This document shows positions 9,065-17,392 of a stretch of DNA of 64,000 nucleotides, one piece after another. The notes beneath the pieces were generated by a model. That model did no database searches. It saw only the letters and a list, made by a program, of their open reading frames with translations, and had not been told where the DNA came from. Origin of the DNA: Lacticaseibacillus porcinae (GTDB lineage Bacteria > Bacillota > Bacilli > Lactobacillales > Lactobacillaceae). Numbering within the stretch: position 1 is the stretch's first letter; each line of letters starts with the position of its first letter. The position numbers and the translations under genes were made by a program. The stretch lies in the NCBI RefSeq assembly GCF_003946305.1, contig NZ_RHNS01000001.1, positions 124,001-188,000 on the forward strand, written 5' to 3'.

Positions 9065-10375
9065 TTACTTGCGGCTTCGGGCAATTAAGTGGATCGGCGT
9101 GCCATCAAAGTCGAAAGTTTGCCGCAATTGGTTGATCAAAAAGCGCTGATACGAAAAGTGGAGTAAGTCCGGATCGTTGACAAAAGCCACGAATGTCGGC
9201 GGCTTGACCGCCACTTGGGTCAGATAATAGATCCGCAAACGTTTGCCATTAATGGTTGGCGTTGGCGTCACCGCCATGGCATCCATTAAGACATCGTTCA
9301 ATACTGCACTTTGAATGCGACGGTTTTGGTTTTCAGAAACCATCGTGATCATATCAGGCAAGTTTTTCAACCGCTGATGGGTCTTAGCAGACACAAATAC
9401 GATCGGTGCGTAGTCCAAATACTGGAATTCATCGCGAATGTGTTGTTCAAACTCTTGCATGGTGTGGTTGTCTTTATTGTGCAAGGTATCCCACTTGTTG
9501 ACCACAATAATGATCCCACGCCCGGCTTCATGGGCATAGCCGGCGACTTTTTTATCTTGTTCGCGAATGCCAGTTTCAGCATCTAACACGACTAACACCA
9601 CATCAGAGCGATCGATCGCCCGCAGTGCTCGCATCACGGCGTACTTTTCAGTACTTTCGTAGACTTTCCCACGTTTGCGGATCCCAGCAGTATCGATCAT
9701 GGTGAATTCTTGATCGTGATCGACAAATTTCGTATCGATCGCATCGCGCGTCGTGCCTTCGATATCAGACACGATCACGCGCTCTTCACCTAAAATGGCA
9801 TTAACCAAACTGGACTTGCCGACATTGGGCCGCCCAATAAAAGAGAACTTGATCGAATCATCTTCAACATCAGTGCCTTCTTTAGGAAAGGCTGCTAGCA
9901 CTGCGTCTAACGCATCCCCTAAGCCGATCCCGTGGGTCCCAGACAAAGGATATGGTTCGCCAAAGCCTAATGAGTAGAAATCATAGATCTCGCTACGACG
10001 TTCTGGGTTATCGACTTTGTTGACCGCTAACACCACTGGTTTGTCCGCACGATATAAGATCTGGGCGACTTTTTCATCAGCATCTGTCACCCCTGCTTCC
10101 ACAGACGTCAAAAACAAAATGACGTCAGCTTCTTCAATAGCAATTTCTGCTTGTTGGGTGATTTGCGATAAGAACGGTTCATCCCCCATATCGATCCCAC
10201 CAGTATCGATCAAAGCGAATTCTTTGCCGAGCCATTCTGCTTTGCCATAAATGCGATCCCGAGTGACCCCAGGAGTATCTTCGACAATGGAGATCCGCTC
10301 GCCAATGATCCGGTTAAAAATCGTCGATTTCCCGACGTTTGGGCGGCCAACAATGGCCAGAGTTGGTAATACCAT
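9065..10375 (-). CDS. der: Ribosome biogenesis GTPase Der (EngA)
   Basis: The product is 436 aa, full length. It has two tandem G domains and a C-terminal KH-like domain, and is needed for maturation of the 50S subunit. GD1 has GRPNVGKST (residue ~9), DTPGVTRD and NKVD (~118). GD2 has GRPNVGKSS (~182), DTAGIRK and NKWD (~295). The tail (~355-436) is the KH domain. It is followed by HU and preceded by the ~690-bp gap holding two structured repeats. I found no clear promoter, so it may be transcribed through that gap from rpsA. Confidence 0.97.
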   Translation of the reverse strand: MVLPTLAIVGRPNVGKSTIFNRIIGERISIVEDTPGVTRDRIYGKAEWLGKEFALIDTGGIDMGDEPFLSQITQQAEIAIEEADVILFLTSVEAGVTDADEKVAQILYRADKPVVLAVNKVDNPERRSEIYDFYSLGFGEPYPLSGTHGIGLGDALDAVLAAFPKEGTDVEDDSIKFSFIGRPNVGKSSLVNAILGEERVIVSDIEGTTRDAIDTKFVDHDQEFTMIDTAGIRKRGKVYESTEKYAVMRALRAIDRSDVVLVVLDAETGIREQDKKVAGYAHEAGRGIIIVVNKWDTLHNKDNHTMQEFEQHIRDEFQYLDYAPIVFVSAKTHQRLKNLPDMITMVSENQNRRIQSAVLNDVLMDAMAVTPTPTINGKRLRIYYLTQVAVKPPTFVAFVNDPDLLHFSYQRFLINQLRQTFDFDGTPIHLIARSRK

Positions 10376-10446
10376 TTTGTCACTTCCTTTACTTGTTTCC
10401 GAAGGCCTTCAGGTAATGGTCTTCTCGAGTTGGAACTTACTAGGTT

Positions 10447-10633
10447 GCGATTTGAATTTAAGACTCCGGCTGGGCCACCGCTACATAACGAGGGTCCTCG
10501 GGAAAGCTAGTCGAGTGTCTCGCTACGCTCCCCACTCGCCGGATCTTTCCCTGCGGTTTCTCGTAAGCGGTAAACCGCTAACGAGAATCTCGCTATGTAG
10601 CAGCGACCAGCCTCCGTCTCAAATTCAAATCGC
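10447..10633 (-). repeat. Structured intergenic repeat family I, copy A
   Basis: This 187-bp element matches copies B and C in the reverse orientation. The outer arms pair over ~45 bp with mismatches, starting with the perfect 13-bp GCGATTTGAATTT and AAATTCAAATCGC. Inside, in the element's own orientation, come hairpin 1 (AGCGG-TTTA-CCGCT core), a GGGAAAG/CTTTCCC stem and hairpin 2 (CGAGTG/CACTCG). It lies 72 bp upstream of der. It contains no convincing ORF. It could be a MITE-like element or a transcribed RNA structure. Confidence 0.85.
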
Positions 10634-10800
10634 GGCGACGCCTCATGACCATCATCCCGAAAGACAACGAGCCTGGAGGCAGTCAATAAATGTACAGAGA
10701 TGTACAGAGATCTACAAACAAATCTGCAGATAAAGTCGATTCAATCAGATCCAGTCCAAATGATGACTGAACGATTCGTTATCGACCTCGCCATGCGCAG
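10634..10800. other. Spacer between repeats A and B
   Basis: 167 bp with no gene. A short tandem TGTACAGAGA repeat (two copies from about 10691) is followed by a degenerate third. I see no terminator or clear promoter. The open reading frames crossing here are not credible. Confidence 0.5.
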
Positions 10801-10986
10801 GTGTTTTGAATTTGGACCGGAAGCTGGCCGGCACGCCATAGTGAGATTTCCGTTGGCGGTTTACCGCCTACGGAAAGCCTCAGGGAAAGATCCACTTGAT
10901 TCAGCGCATCGCGATGAATCAAGTTAGCTTTCCCGAGGACCCTCACTATGGTGTGCCGGCCAGCTGGAGGCCCAAATTCAAAACAC
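10801..10986 (+). repeat. Structured intergenic repeat family I, copy B
   Basis: This 186-bp copy is in the opposite orientation to A. The outer arms are GTGTTTTGAATTTGG (10801-10815) and its exact complement at 10972-10986, continuing inward to ~45 paired positions. Hairpin 1 is 10847-10876 with a TTTA loop and one T-T mismatch. A GGGAAAG/CTTTCCC stem encloses hairpin 2, a perfect 10-bp ACTTGATTCA/TGAATCAAGT stem (10894-10903, 10915-10924). Bases differ from A and C in ways that keep pairing. It lies just before the rpsA terminator. Confidence 0.87.
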
Positions 10987-11008
10987 CGAAGCCCCTGCTG
11001 AAACCGAC

Positions 11009-11039
11009 AAAAAGCGGGACAAAATCACTTTTGTCCCGC
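11009..11039 (-). terminator. Intrinsic terminator of rpsA
   Basis: A perfect 11-bp GCGGGACAAAA stem (11014-11024 with 11029-11039), loop of four, then U-run on the minus strand. T residues on the other side make it possibly bidirectional. Confidence 0.9.
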
Positions 11040-11062
11040 CTTTTTATTTGCATTGATGAAAA

Positions 11063-12352
11063 TTACTTTTCGTCTTTGCCAAAGTCTTTCAAAGCATCAC
11101 CGAGCATATCGCCTAAGGAGAAGCCGGAATCATCTTGTTGATATTCGGCTGGGATGGACGTACGTTCTTGACGGTTGTTGCGACGAGGACGATCGTTGCG
11201 GCTGTTATCGCGGTTGTTGTTGCGAGGACGGCTTGAACGTTGTTCTTCTTCAGCAGCACCTTCAGGAGCTTCTTCAAGAGCCTTGATGGATAATGCCAAA
11301 CGATGTGCTTCTGGGTCAACGGACAGAACCTTGACCTTGATAGCTTGGCCTTCCTTCAAGACATCTTGAGGGGTAGCGATGTGTTCGTGAGAGATTTGGG
11401 AAATGTGAACCAAACCTTCAACACCAGGGAATACTTCAACAAAGGCACCGAAGCTAGTCAAGCGACGAACAGTACCGTCAAGCACTGCACCGGCTGGGGC
11501 TTCAGTTTCAACGTTGTCCCAAGGTTGAGGCAACGTTGCTTTGATGGACAAGGAGATACGATCTTTGTCAACGTCAATGGCGAGGACTTTAACCTTAACT
11601 TCTTGGCCAACTTTAAGGACGTCAGATGGCTTGTCAACGTGATCAAAAGCAATTTCTGATACGTGGACCAAACCGTCAACGCCACCAAGGTCAACAAAGG
11701 CACCGAAGTTCGTTAAGCGAGCAACCTTACCTTCAACCACATCGCCAGGTTGGAGCTTAGCGAAGATTTCCTTGCGGGCTTCAGCTTTAGAAGCTTCAAC
11801 GATCGCACGGTGGGAAAGGATCAAACGGTTGTCAGATGGTTCGATTTCAATGATTTTGAATTCGAGTTCTTGGTTCTTGTATTGGTTGAGGTCTTCAACA
11901 AAGTGATCTTCAACCATGGATGCAGGAACGAAGCCACGGACGCCTGCGTTAACCACTAAGCCGCCTTTAACAATGGAAGTAACAGGTGCAGTGATGGTTT
12001 CACCCGCATCAAATTTCGCTTGGATTTCTTTCCAAACTTTTTGCGCTTCTAAGCGGCGCTTGGAAAGCAGGTATTGGCCGTTTTCCTTATCTTTACCAAT
12101 CGTGGAGATGACCACCAGGTCGATCTCATCGCCGACGTTAGCAACCGAACGAATATCATCGATTGGCTGAGTTGATAATTCTTTCAGAGGAACGACACCT
12201 TCTACACCGGTGCCTTCGATACCGACGATCAGTTGCTTGTCCTCTACGGCTAATACTTCACCCTTCACGGTGTCACCGATATGAACGGTTTCGACGCTGT
12301 TTAAAGCATCCGCCATGGTTTGGGCGTTTTCGTTTACGTTGTTTTCACTCAT
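11063..12352 (-). CDS. rpsA: 30S ribosomal protein S1 homologue (four S1 domains)
   Basis: The product is 429 aa with four S1 RNA-binding domains (approx. residues 20-95, 112-177, 198-266 and 283-352), each with the G-x-V...G-x-x-V-x-x-S/A pattern (for example GLVHVSEIA and GLVHISQIS). The four-domain form is usual in Firmicutes, against six in E. coli. The last ~75 residues are different: a low-complexity Arg/Asn tract (~365-395) then an acidic end. The tail may add RNA affinity. Next to cmk, as in many bacteria. Start is supported by AGGAGGATTTTTTTGGC upstream. Confidence 0.93.
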   Translation of the reverse strand: MSENNVNENAQTMADALNSVETVHIGDTVKGEVLAVEDKQLIVGIEGTGVEGVVPLKELSTQPIDDIRSVANVGDEIDLVVISTIGKDKENGQYLLSKRRLEAQKVWKEIQAKFDAGETITAPVTSIVKGGLVVNAGVRGFVPASMVEDHFVEDLNQYKNQELEFKIIEIEPSDNRLILSHRAIVEASKAEARKEIFAKLQPGDVVEGKVARLTNFGAFVDLGGVDGLVHVSEIAFDHVDKPSDVLKVGQEVKVKVLAIDVDKDRISLSIKATLPQPWDNVETEAPAGAVLDGTVRRLTSFGAFVEVFPGVEGLVHISQISHEHIATPQDVLKEGQAIKVKVLSVDPEAHRLALSIKALEEAPEGAAEEEQRSSRPRNNNRDNSRNDRPRRNNRQERTSIPAEYQQDDSGFSLGDMLGDALKDFGKDEK

Positions 12353-12436
12353 GCCAAAAAAATCCTCCTATACGACTGTCATACATTGTCTATTGTACAT
12401 AACTCTCGTGAAAAATGCCAACTTTTTCGTTGAAAA

Positions 12437-13099
12437 TCATGCAGAATGTTTGGGTACTAATGCAATGATCTCGGCGACTTCTTCGTCGATGGTCATTTTG
12501 GTGCTATCGATTTCCACTGCGTCTTCTGCTTTGCGCAATGGCGAGACTTTGCGGGTGGAATCTTTGCGATCGCGTTCGGCGATTTCTTCTTCTAATTTGG
12601 CGATCGGCGTCATGATCCCCTTTTCCACATTTTCTTTGTGGCGACGGACGGCACGCGCTTCAACAGAAGCAACCATGAAGACTTTCACTTCAGCATTTGG
12701 CAATACCGTTGTGCCAATGTCGCGGCCATCCATCACGATATCGTTCGATGCTGCAATATCGCGTTGGCGTTGGACCAAGTTTTCACGCACTTTTGGCAGC
12801 GCGGACACTTGCGACACGTTATTGGTGGTTTCTGGTTGGCGAATCGCTAACGTCACGTCAGTCCCGTTCATTAAGACTTTTTGACCGTCTTCGCTAGGCA
12901 CAAAGCGAATGTCTAAGTCTTTGAGTTTGGCCATGATCGTCGCTTCATCGTCCAAATCAATGCCTAAACGCAACGCCATCACAGTCACTGTGCGATACAT
13001 CGCGCCGGTGTCACAGTAGATATAGCCGAGCTTGTGGGCCACAAGTTTGGCGATGGTACTTTTTCCAGAGCCTGCTGGCCCGTCAATTGCAATTTGCAT
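12437..13099 (-). CDS. cmk: Cytidylate kinase
   Basis: The product is 220 aa and phosphorylates CMP and dCMP to the diphosphates. The P-loop is DGPAGSGKST (residues ~5-14). CDTGAMYR (near 30) and MDGRDIGTTV (near 105) are the NMP-binding segments, and the Arg-rich lid is near residue 155. It lies upstream of rpsA on the same strand (84 bp gap) and after the terminator of the LysM gene. A TACAAT box occurs very close to the start codon, so the exact promoter is unclear. Confidence 0.96.
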   Translation of the reverse strand: MQIAIDGPAGSGKSTIAKLVAHKLGYIYCDTGAMYRTVTVMALRLGIDLDDEATIMAKLKDLDIRFVPSEDGQKVLMNGTDVTLAIRQPETTNNVSQVSALPKVRENLVQRQRDIAASNDIVMDGRDIGTTVLPNAEVKVFMVASVEARAVRRHKENVEKGIMTPIAKLEEEIAERDRKDSTRKVSPLRKAEDAVEIDSTKMTIDEEVAEIIALVPKHSA

Positions 13100-13127
13100 G
13101 ATTGTATCCCTCTTTTACGTTTTCCCC

Positions 13128-13154
13128 AAAAAAATTGAGCCGTCGCCGACTCAA
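13128..13154 (-). terminator. Intrinsic terminator of the LysM protein gene
   Basis: On the minus strand an 8-bp stem (TTGAGTCG with CGGCTCAA, one G-U), GCGA tetraloop and seven U (13134-13128), directly after the stop codon. Confidence 0.85.
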
Positions 13155-13160
13155 CTGTGG

Positions 13161-13772
13161 TTACTGGTTTACTTTCAAGGTTTGGCCGGCGGAAATACTT
13201 GCACCGCTGGACATCCCATTGAGTTGCAATAATTCACTCAGCGTCATCCCGTGGTTAACGGCGATGCGATACAAGTTATCGCCAGCTTTAACAGTGTATG
13301 TCCCAGTTGCTGCTGTGCTGCTAGAGCTTGAGGCCACACTTGAACTGCTGCTTGCAACACTAGAGCTTGAAGCTGGTGTGCTGGAAGCGACACTGGATTC
13401 ACTGCTGCTGGATTCAGAACTTGACGTCGAGCTGCTGGATTTTTTGCTACTTTCAGACTTTTTGCTCGATGAATGCGACTTGGCTTTCTTCGAAGTCGAC
13501 GACACTGTGATCTTATCATTCGTGTAGTTATTGGCATTGGCTGAATTGTTTCGCAGCGCCTGCCACGTGACTGGAATAATGATCACCAATGCCAACGCCA
13601 CCCATACCACGATTGCTAAAATGGAGCCGCCACGCTTTTTCTTGCGTGTCGCTACTCGCGATAAGTTACCGTTGTCATCGCGATCATCTTCAAATTGCTT
13701 ATTCCATGGTTTGGTTTGGTCGGAAGCGTCTTGTTGGACTGGTTCCTCTTTATTGGTGGTTTTCTTGCGCAA
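13161..13772 (-). CDS. Membrane-anchored LysM protein with Ser-rich linker (YpbE-like)
   Basis: The product is 203 aa. It has a charged cytoplasmic N-terminus (~1-48), one transmembrane helix (~49-70), a long Ser/Lys then Ser/Ala linker (~85-155) and a C-terminal LysM domain (~158-203: YTVKAGDNLYRIAVNHG...QTLKVNQ). LysM binds GlcNAc of peptidoglycan, so the protein should tether membrane to wall. There is no catalytic domain. The Ser-rich stretch may be glycosylated or span the wall. It lies between recQ and cmk, a position like B. subtilis ypbE. Length variation in the linker between strains would be expected. Confidence 0.87.
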   Translation of the reverse strand: MRKKTTNKEEPVQQDASDQTKPWNKQFEDDRDDNGNLSRVATRKKKRGGSILAIVVWVALALVIIIPVTWQALRNNSANANNYTNDKITVSSTSKKAKSHSSSKKSESSKKSSSSTSSSESSSSESSVASSTPASSSSVASSSSSVASSSSSTAATGTYTVKAGDNLYRIAVNHGMTLSELLQLNGMSSGASISAGQTLKVNQ

Positions 13773-13828
13773 ACCGATCCCCCCTCACATACTGCAATTA
13801 TTGTATCATATAAACTACTGAAAAGGTT

Positions 13829-15241
13829 TTAGAGTTCATTAAATAAACGGGCAAAATCTGATCGCCAGGTATTTTTTTGTGGTGTATGCCAAGTACTACC
13901 TGCTAACGCCTCAATTTGTGGCGATAACAACTCACCACAACATTGATCGTGGTGTGCAGTCGCTGGTGCATCAAAATAGTGTAACCACATTGCGCGCTTA
14001 CAGCCACTGCTAGTTAGATACGTTGCCACTGCTTGGGCACTGGTGAGTTTTTCTGCTGCACGCTGAGCAAGCAGTTGCTGCACCTGTTGTTGTGAAAAGC
14101 CTGATTGCACATAAGCTTGCAATAACGCGATTTGTGGGTCATCAAAGTCGACATACGCATCAGGATGGGCGTAAATGGTTTTGATCAGTTGCGCATCAGG
14201 TAAACTTTGGGCAAATTGCGCCTGCCGACTGAGATCTCCTGGTGCCAATAACACCACACTGGCAGAATTTTTGCCGTCGCGACCAGCGCGGCCGATACCT
14301 TGAGAATAGGCTTCTAGCGATTCCGGGGCGTAAGTATACATCACCAAGCGCACATCAGCTTTGTCGATCCCCATCCCAAAGGCGCTGGTGGCACAGATCA
14401 CTTGCAAATCGCCTGCCATAAAGCGTCGCTGGATCAGCTCTCGTTGTTGCGCGGATAACCCAGCATGGTAAAAATCTGCGGCAATGTCTTGAGCTTGCAG
14501 CGCCTTGGCCCAAGTTTCTGCTTGAACTTTCGCATCGAAATAGACGATCGTCGCGGCCTTCACTTGTTGAATCAACTGCATGCCGACTTGTTGTTTATCT
14601 GCAGGACTGGCCACTTGATTAACGCCGAGAAAAATGTTCGGACGATCCACACTTGAAATCACCAATTCCGGTGCTTGTAAATGCAGTTGCGACACGATTT
14701 CCTCTTGCACTCGCTTTGGAGCCGTTGCCGTCAGCGCTAAACAACTGCGTGGATTTAAACGTTGGATTGCTTCGCCTAACCGCAGATACGCCGGGCGAAA
14801 ATCTGGTCCCCATTGCGCAATACAATGGGCTTCATCGATCACCAAACAACTGATCGATAACTCACTTAACCGTGCCAGCACGTCTGGTCGCATCAAAGTC
14901 TCTGGGGCCACAAATAAAAATTTTGCTTGATCTAAATGCCGCAGCAACCATTGAAAATCCGGTGGCGTCAACCGAGAAGACAAGGTCACCACTTGTTTTT
15001 GGCCAGCGTTTTGCAATCGCGCGACTTGATCATCCATTAATGCCAGCAATGGTTCCACGACCACACAAAGACCTGGCATCACCAATGCCGGTAATTGATA
15101 ACATAGCGTTTTACCACTGCCAGTCGGCAAAATTCCTAAGGCATCACGACCATCAAGAACGGCTTGTACCAAAGCTTTTTGTCCAGGACGGAAGTGGTCG
15201 AAGCCAAAATAATCTTGAAGCAAGCTGTCAAGTTTATCCAT
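13829..15241 (-). CDS. recQ: ATP-dependent DNA helicase RecQ (short form)
   Basis: The product is 470 aa. A superfamily 2 helicase that unwinds DNA 3'-to-5' in recombination and repair. Seen are Walker A LPTGSGKTLCYQ (~residue 40), the DEAH box in VIDEAHCIAQWG (~137) with the adjacent aromatic loop, ATSAFGMGIDKADVR and QGIGRAGRDG (motif VI, ~315). Cys residues late in the chain (CKRAMW, DQCCGEL) form the RecQ zinc site. It lacks the winged-helix and HRDC ends of E. coli RecQ, as in the B. subtilis RecS-type form. It overlaps ypbB by 8 bp. Confidence 0.92.
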   Translation of the reverse strand: MDKLDSLLQDYFGFDHFRPGQKALVQAVLDGRDALGILPTGSGKTLCYQLPALVMPGLCVVVEPLLALMDDQVARLQNAGQKQVVTLSSRLTPPDFQWLLRHLDQAKFLFVAPETLMRPDVLARLSELSISCLVIDEAHCIAQWGPDFRPAYLRLGEAIQRLNPRSCLALTATAPKRVQEEIVSQLHLQAPELVISSVDRPNIFLGVNQVASPADKQQVGMQLIQQVKAATIVYFDAKVQAETWAKALQAQDIAADFYHAGLSAQQRELIQRRFMAGDLQVICATSAFGMGIDKADVRLVMYTYAPESLEAYSQGIGRAGRDGKNSASVVLLAPGDLSRQAQFAQSLPDAQLIKTIYAHPDAYVDFDDPQIALLQAYVQSGFSQQQVQQLLAQRAAEKLTSAQAVATYLTSSGCKRAMWLHYFDAPATAHHDQCCGELLSPQIEALAGSTWHTPQKNTWRSDFARLFNEL

Positions 15242-16181
15242 GTGGCCACCTCCCTTGTAAACTCAGAATTTGAAATAAGCGGATCTCAAAGAAATCACTG
15301 TTAGGAATTTGTGCCAGCAAGGTTTGATAGTGAGTTTGCGGATTCACATCACTTAAGGCTCGCGTCATCGCTTCAGGGTAAATTTGCGGTAATGGTAAAT
15401 CGGCACCAAAAATCACCGCCGTCAATAAATGTTCATTGATTGTTGAAGGCTTCAACTGCAACCGCCGGGCAGCTTGTTCGCGGGTGGCGCCTTGTTGGAT
15501 CATTTGCAAGGCGAGATATTGGGTTTTAGTCCCCAGTGGTTTACGCCCACCCCACAAACGTTGCCAACTTGGCGCAGCGCCTTGATCAATGATTGCAATC
15601 AATTGCGACAGAGCTTGAAGCTGTTGCCATTCATTAAATTCTCCGCTGCCCACAAATTCATGCCCGATCACACCACTGAGCAATATTTCCGCAGTTACAT
15701 CGCCAAGGCCTTCAAGCAAGGTTTTCAATTCTGCAATTGCCGTTTCAACGTTGACCGTTTGCCACCACTGCCGCAGTTGTTGTTGCAGCGCCCAATCTTG
15801 TGTGACTGGGCGATAACGGGCGTTATGAAAACTTGCTTCTGATAGCATTTGCACCGCCAAGTGAAATTTCGCCTCAAAAGCCTGCACACCCATCCAAGGC
15901 TGATAGGCATCAGGCAAATCGACCGCCGGTTGTTGCTTTTGATCACCTGCAATCAACCCATCGTCAACGTTGACCAGTTGATGCCCAGCCAGCAAGTGGT
16001 CAATCGCCGCTTGAAAATCACGGCGCGACAGCGTAGGGTACAAGTGAAGCCATTGCAATTGGTGATGTTGCAACGCCGCAAATAACACTGACAAGGTCTT
16101 TTTCCCTGTCAATAACAGGTACACACTGGTGGCACGCCGCGGTTGATCATCAAAGAATTGTAACAGGAAATCATCTAACAT
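15234..16181 (-). CDS. YpbB family protein with C-terminal helix-turn-helix
   Basis: The product is 315 aa. The sequence resembles B. subtilis YpbB, which is encoded with the short RecQ. A C-terminal helix-turn-helix of the HTH_40 type (~residues 215-260: TKTQYLALQMIQQGATREQ, then AARRLQLKPSTINEHL) is the part normally fused to long RecQ proteins. It may supply a DNA-binding module to the short RecQ encoded next, whose start it overlaps by 8 bp. Function is inferred from this pairing. The start has GGTGGTGAG upstream and lies only 25 bp from the start of the divergent ferredoxin gene. Confidence 0.82.
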   Translation of the reverse strand: MLDDFLLQFFDDQPRRATSVYLLLTGKKTLSVLFAALQHHQLQWLHLYPTLSRRDFQAAIDHLLAGHQLVNVDDGLIAGDQKQQPAVDLPDAYQPWMGVQAFEAKFHLAVQMLSEASFHNARYRPVTQDWALQQQLRQWWQTVNVETAIAELKTLLEGLGDVTAEILLSGVIGHEFVGSGEFNEWQQLQALSQLIAIIDQGAAPSWQRLWGGRKPLGTKTQYLALQMIQQGATREQAARRLQLKPSTINEHLLTAVIFGADLPLPQIYPEAMTRALSDVNPQTHYQTLLAQIPNSDFFEIRLFQILSLQGRWPHG

Positions 16182-16206
16182 GTACTCACCACCTTGGAGG
16201 GAATCT

Positions 16207-16458
16207 ATGCATCCATTATACGCGCAGGTGGACCGCGACGCATGTATTGCGTGCGGCCTTTGCCAAATGCTCGCCCCAGAATTATTCGATTACGATGAAA
16301 ATGGGATCGCCAGCTACACCCCAGATCACAACTCTGGCTCTCAGCCGTTGACCCCAGCACAAGCAATTTTATTCAAAAAAGCATTCAGTCGCTGTCCCAC
16401 TGGCGCGATTCAACACGCTGACCAACCTTTTGAACCCAAAGAAAAACCACGCCGTTAA
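16207..16458 (+). CDS. fer: Ferredoxin, single [4Fe-4S]
   Basis: The product is 83 aa from the ATG at 16207 with GGAGGG upstream; an in-frame start at 16180 lacks this. CIACGLC (residues ~16-22) and a later RCPTGA (near 66) give the four Cys of one [4Fe-4S] cluster, so it is a small cytoplasmic electron carrier. The acidic middle (ELFDYDENG) is typical of the Bacillus-type protein. The redox partner is unknown. The recQ-ypbB-fer cluster is conserved in Firmicutes. Start codons of fer and ypbB are only 25 bp apart, so each promoter must lie in the other's coding region. Confidence 0.93.
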   Translation: MHPLYAQVDRDACIACGLCQMLAPELFDYDENGIASYTPDHNSGSQPLTPAQAILFKKAFSRCPTGAIQHADQPFEPKEKPRR

Positions 16459-16477
16459 AGCGTGGTTTATTTTTTTA
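16445..16477 (+). terminator. Intrinsic terminator of fer, containing the stop codon
   Basis: AACCACGC (16445-16452) pairs perfectly with GCGTGGTT (16460-16467), followed by TATTTTTTT. The stop codon TAA lies in the loop. Confidence 0.85.
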
Positions 16478-16480
16478 CAT

Positions 16481-17077
16481 TTAGTGCATTTGTTGCATCC
16501 GCTGGGCTTGGATCGCTTGTTGCTTATCCAACCAAGGCATCAAAGCTTTGGCTAAAGCGAAGAACACAACCGATACCACAACGCCTTTGATCAAGTTGAA
16601 TGGGACGACCCCGATCAACACATATTTGGTGGTAGACATCCCTAGTTGGAAATTCATCACCGCTAAGTACATCGGCATGATCGCCACTAAATTCAAAATA
16701 CTCATGATCACCGTCAATGAAATCGTACCACCAGCAAGGCCAGCGATTTGACGCCCTAAGGAGTTCTTAGATTTCATCAACATCACCACTGGATACATGA
16801 AGCCGACACTGGCAATGAAGCTTGCCAAGTCGCCGACTAAGTTGACGATCCCAGCACCAGTCATCAAAAAGTGTAACAGCGAGCGGACAAAGGCGACTGC
16901 GATCCCGCCAACCGGCCCATACAATAAGCCCCCGAGCAATACCGTGAGATCGGATAAGTCGAGTTTCAAAAACGGAAACATCGGCAAAATCGAAAACTCA
17001 AGAAACATTTGCAAAATAAAACCCACAGCAGACAACAACGCAATGCCAACTAGGCGATGCACCTTAGAACCAGACAT
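16481..17077 (-). CDS. ribU: Riboflavin ECF transporter substrate-binding component RibU
   Basis: The product is 198 aa from the ATG at 17077 (GGAGG eight bases upstream). The longer frame back to 17140 would begin inside the riboswitch terminator. It has about six hydrophobic helices and the S-component signature FPFLKLDLSDLTVLLGG near residue 40. RibU binds riboflavin and works with an EcfA/A'/T module encoded elsewhere. It is controlled by the FMN riboswitch and terminator just upstream, which independently supports the substrate. The C-terminus is Gln/Met-rich. Confidence 0.95.
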   Translation of the reverse strand: MSGSKVHRLVGIALLSAVGFILQMFLEFSILPMFPFLKLDLSDLTVLLGGLLYGPVGGIAVAFVRSLLHFLMTGAGIVNLVGDLASFIASVGFMYPVVMLMKSKNSLGRQIAGLAGGTISLTVIMSILNLVAIMPMYLAVMNFQLGMSTTKYVLIGVVPFNLIKGVVVSVVFFALAKALMPWLDKQQAIQAQRMQQMH

Positions 17078-17114
17078 AGAACATTCCTCCATGTTGGTCG
17101 CTTCAGAAGAGCCT

Positions 17115-17148
17115 AAAAAGGCCTGTTTACCCAAGGGCAAACAGGCCT
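17115..17148 (-). terminator. Riboswitch-controlled terminator upstream of ribU
   Basis: A near-perfect 14-bp stem (17148-17135 with 17132-17119) precedes a U-run (17119-17115), between the FMN aptamer and the ribU start. This is the expression platform: FMN binding should favour it and stop transcription. Confidence 0.9.
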
Positions 17149-17178
17149 TATTTGAATGTTAGGATTCAATAAGCCCCA

Positions 17179-17300
17179 TCTTCTTTTATCTAGACTTTAA
17201 CTATCGGTCAAGGAATCACACCTTACTCAACCGCGCACAAGCACGGGTCGCGGACTGTTACCGCCGGTCGGGAATTTCACCCTGCCCCTGAAGACGAACC
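17179..17300 (-). promoter_or_regulatory. FMN riboswitch (RFN element)
   Basis: On the minus strand the conserved aptamer core is present: TCTTCAGGGGCAGGG, then GTGAAATTCCC, GACCGGCGGTA, AGTCCGCGACCC, and the closing TTCCTTGACCGATAG and TAAAGTCTAGAT. The TCTTC and GAAGA ends form P1. It controls ribU through the terminator at 17115-17148. Confidence 0.96.
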
Positions 17301-17328
17301 AGTATATTTAATTACAATTGCATTGTAA
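17301..17328 (-). promoter_or_regulatory. Promoter of ribU with overlapping dyad
   Basis: On the minus strand: -35 TTACAA (17328-17323), 16-bp spacer, -10 TATACT (17306-17301). A 7-bp inverted repeat, TTACAAT-GCA-ATTGTAA (17328-17312), overlaps the -35 and could be an operator, but no regulator is known. Confidence 0.6.
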
Positions 17329-17392
17329 CCTCTTACAGATTCACTTGTCAACAGTAAGTTAGAAAAGTTGATCTTGGGCTCCGATAACTTGG

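Noticed and set aside
10251-10733. 160-codon plus-strand frame reaching into repeat A
   Set aside because: Starts inside der antisense and continues through a palindromic repeat; no start signals.
12315-12884. 189-codon plus-strand frame over cmk and the rpsA start
   Set aside because: Overlaps two conserved minus-strand genes; low-quality composition.
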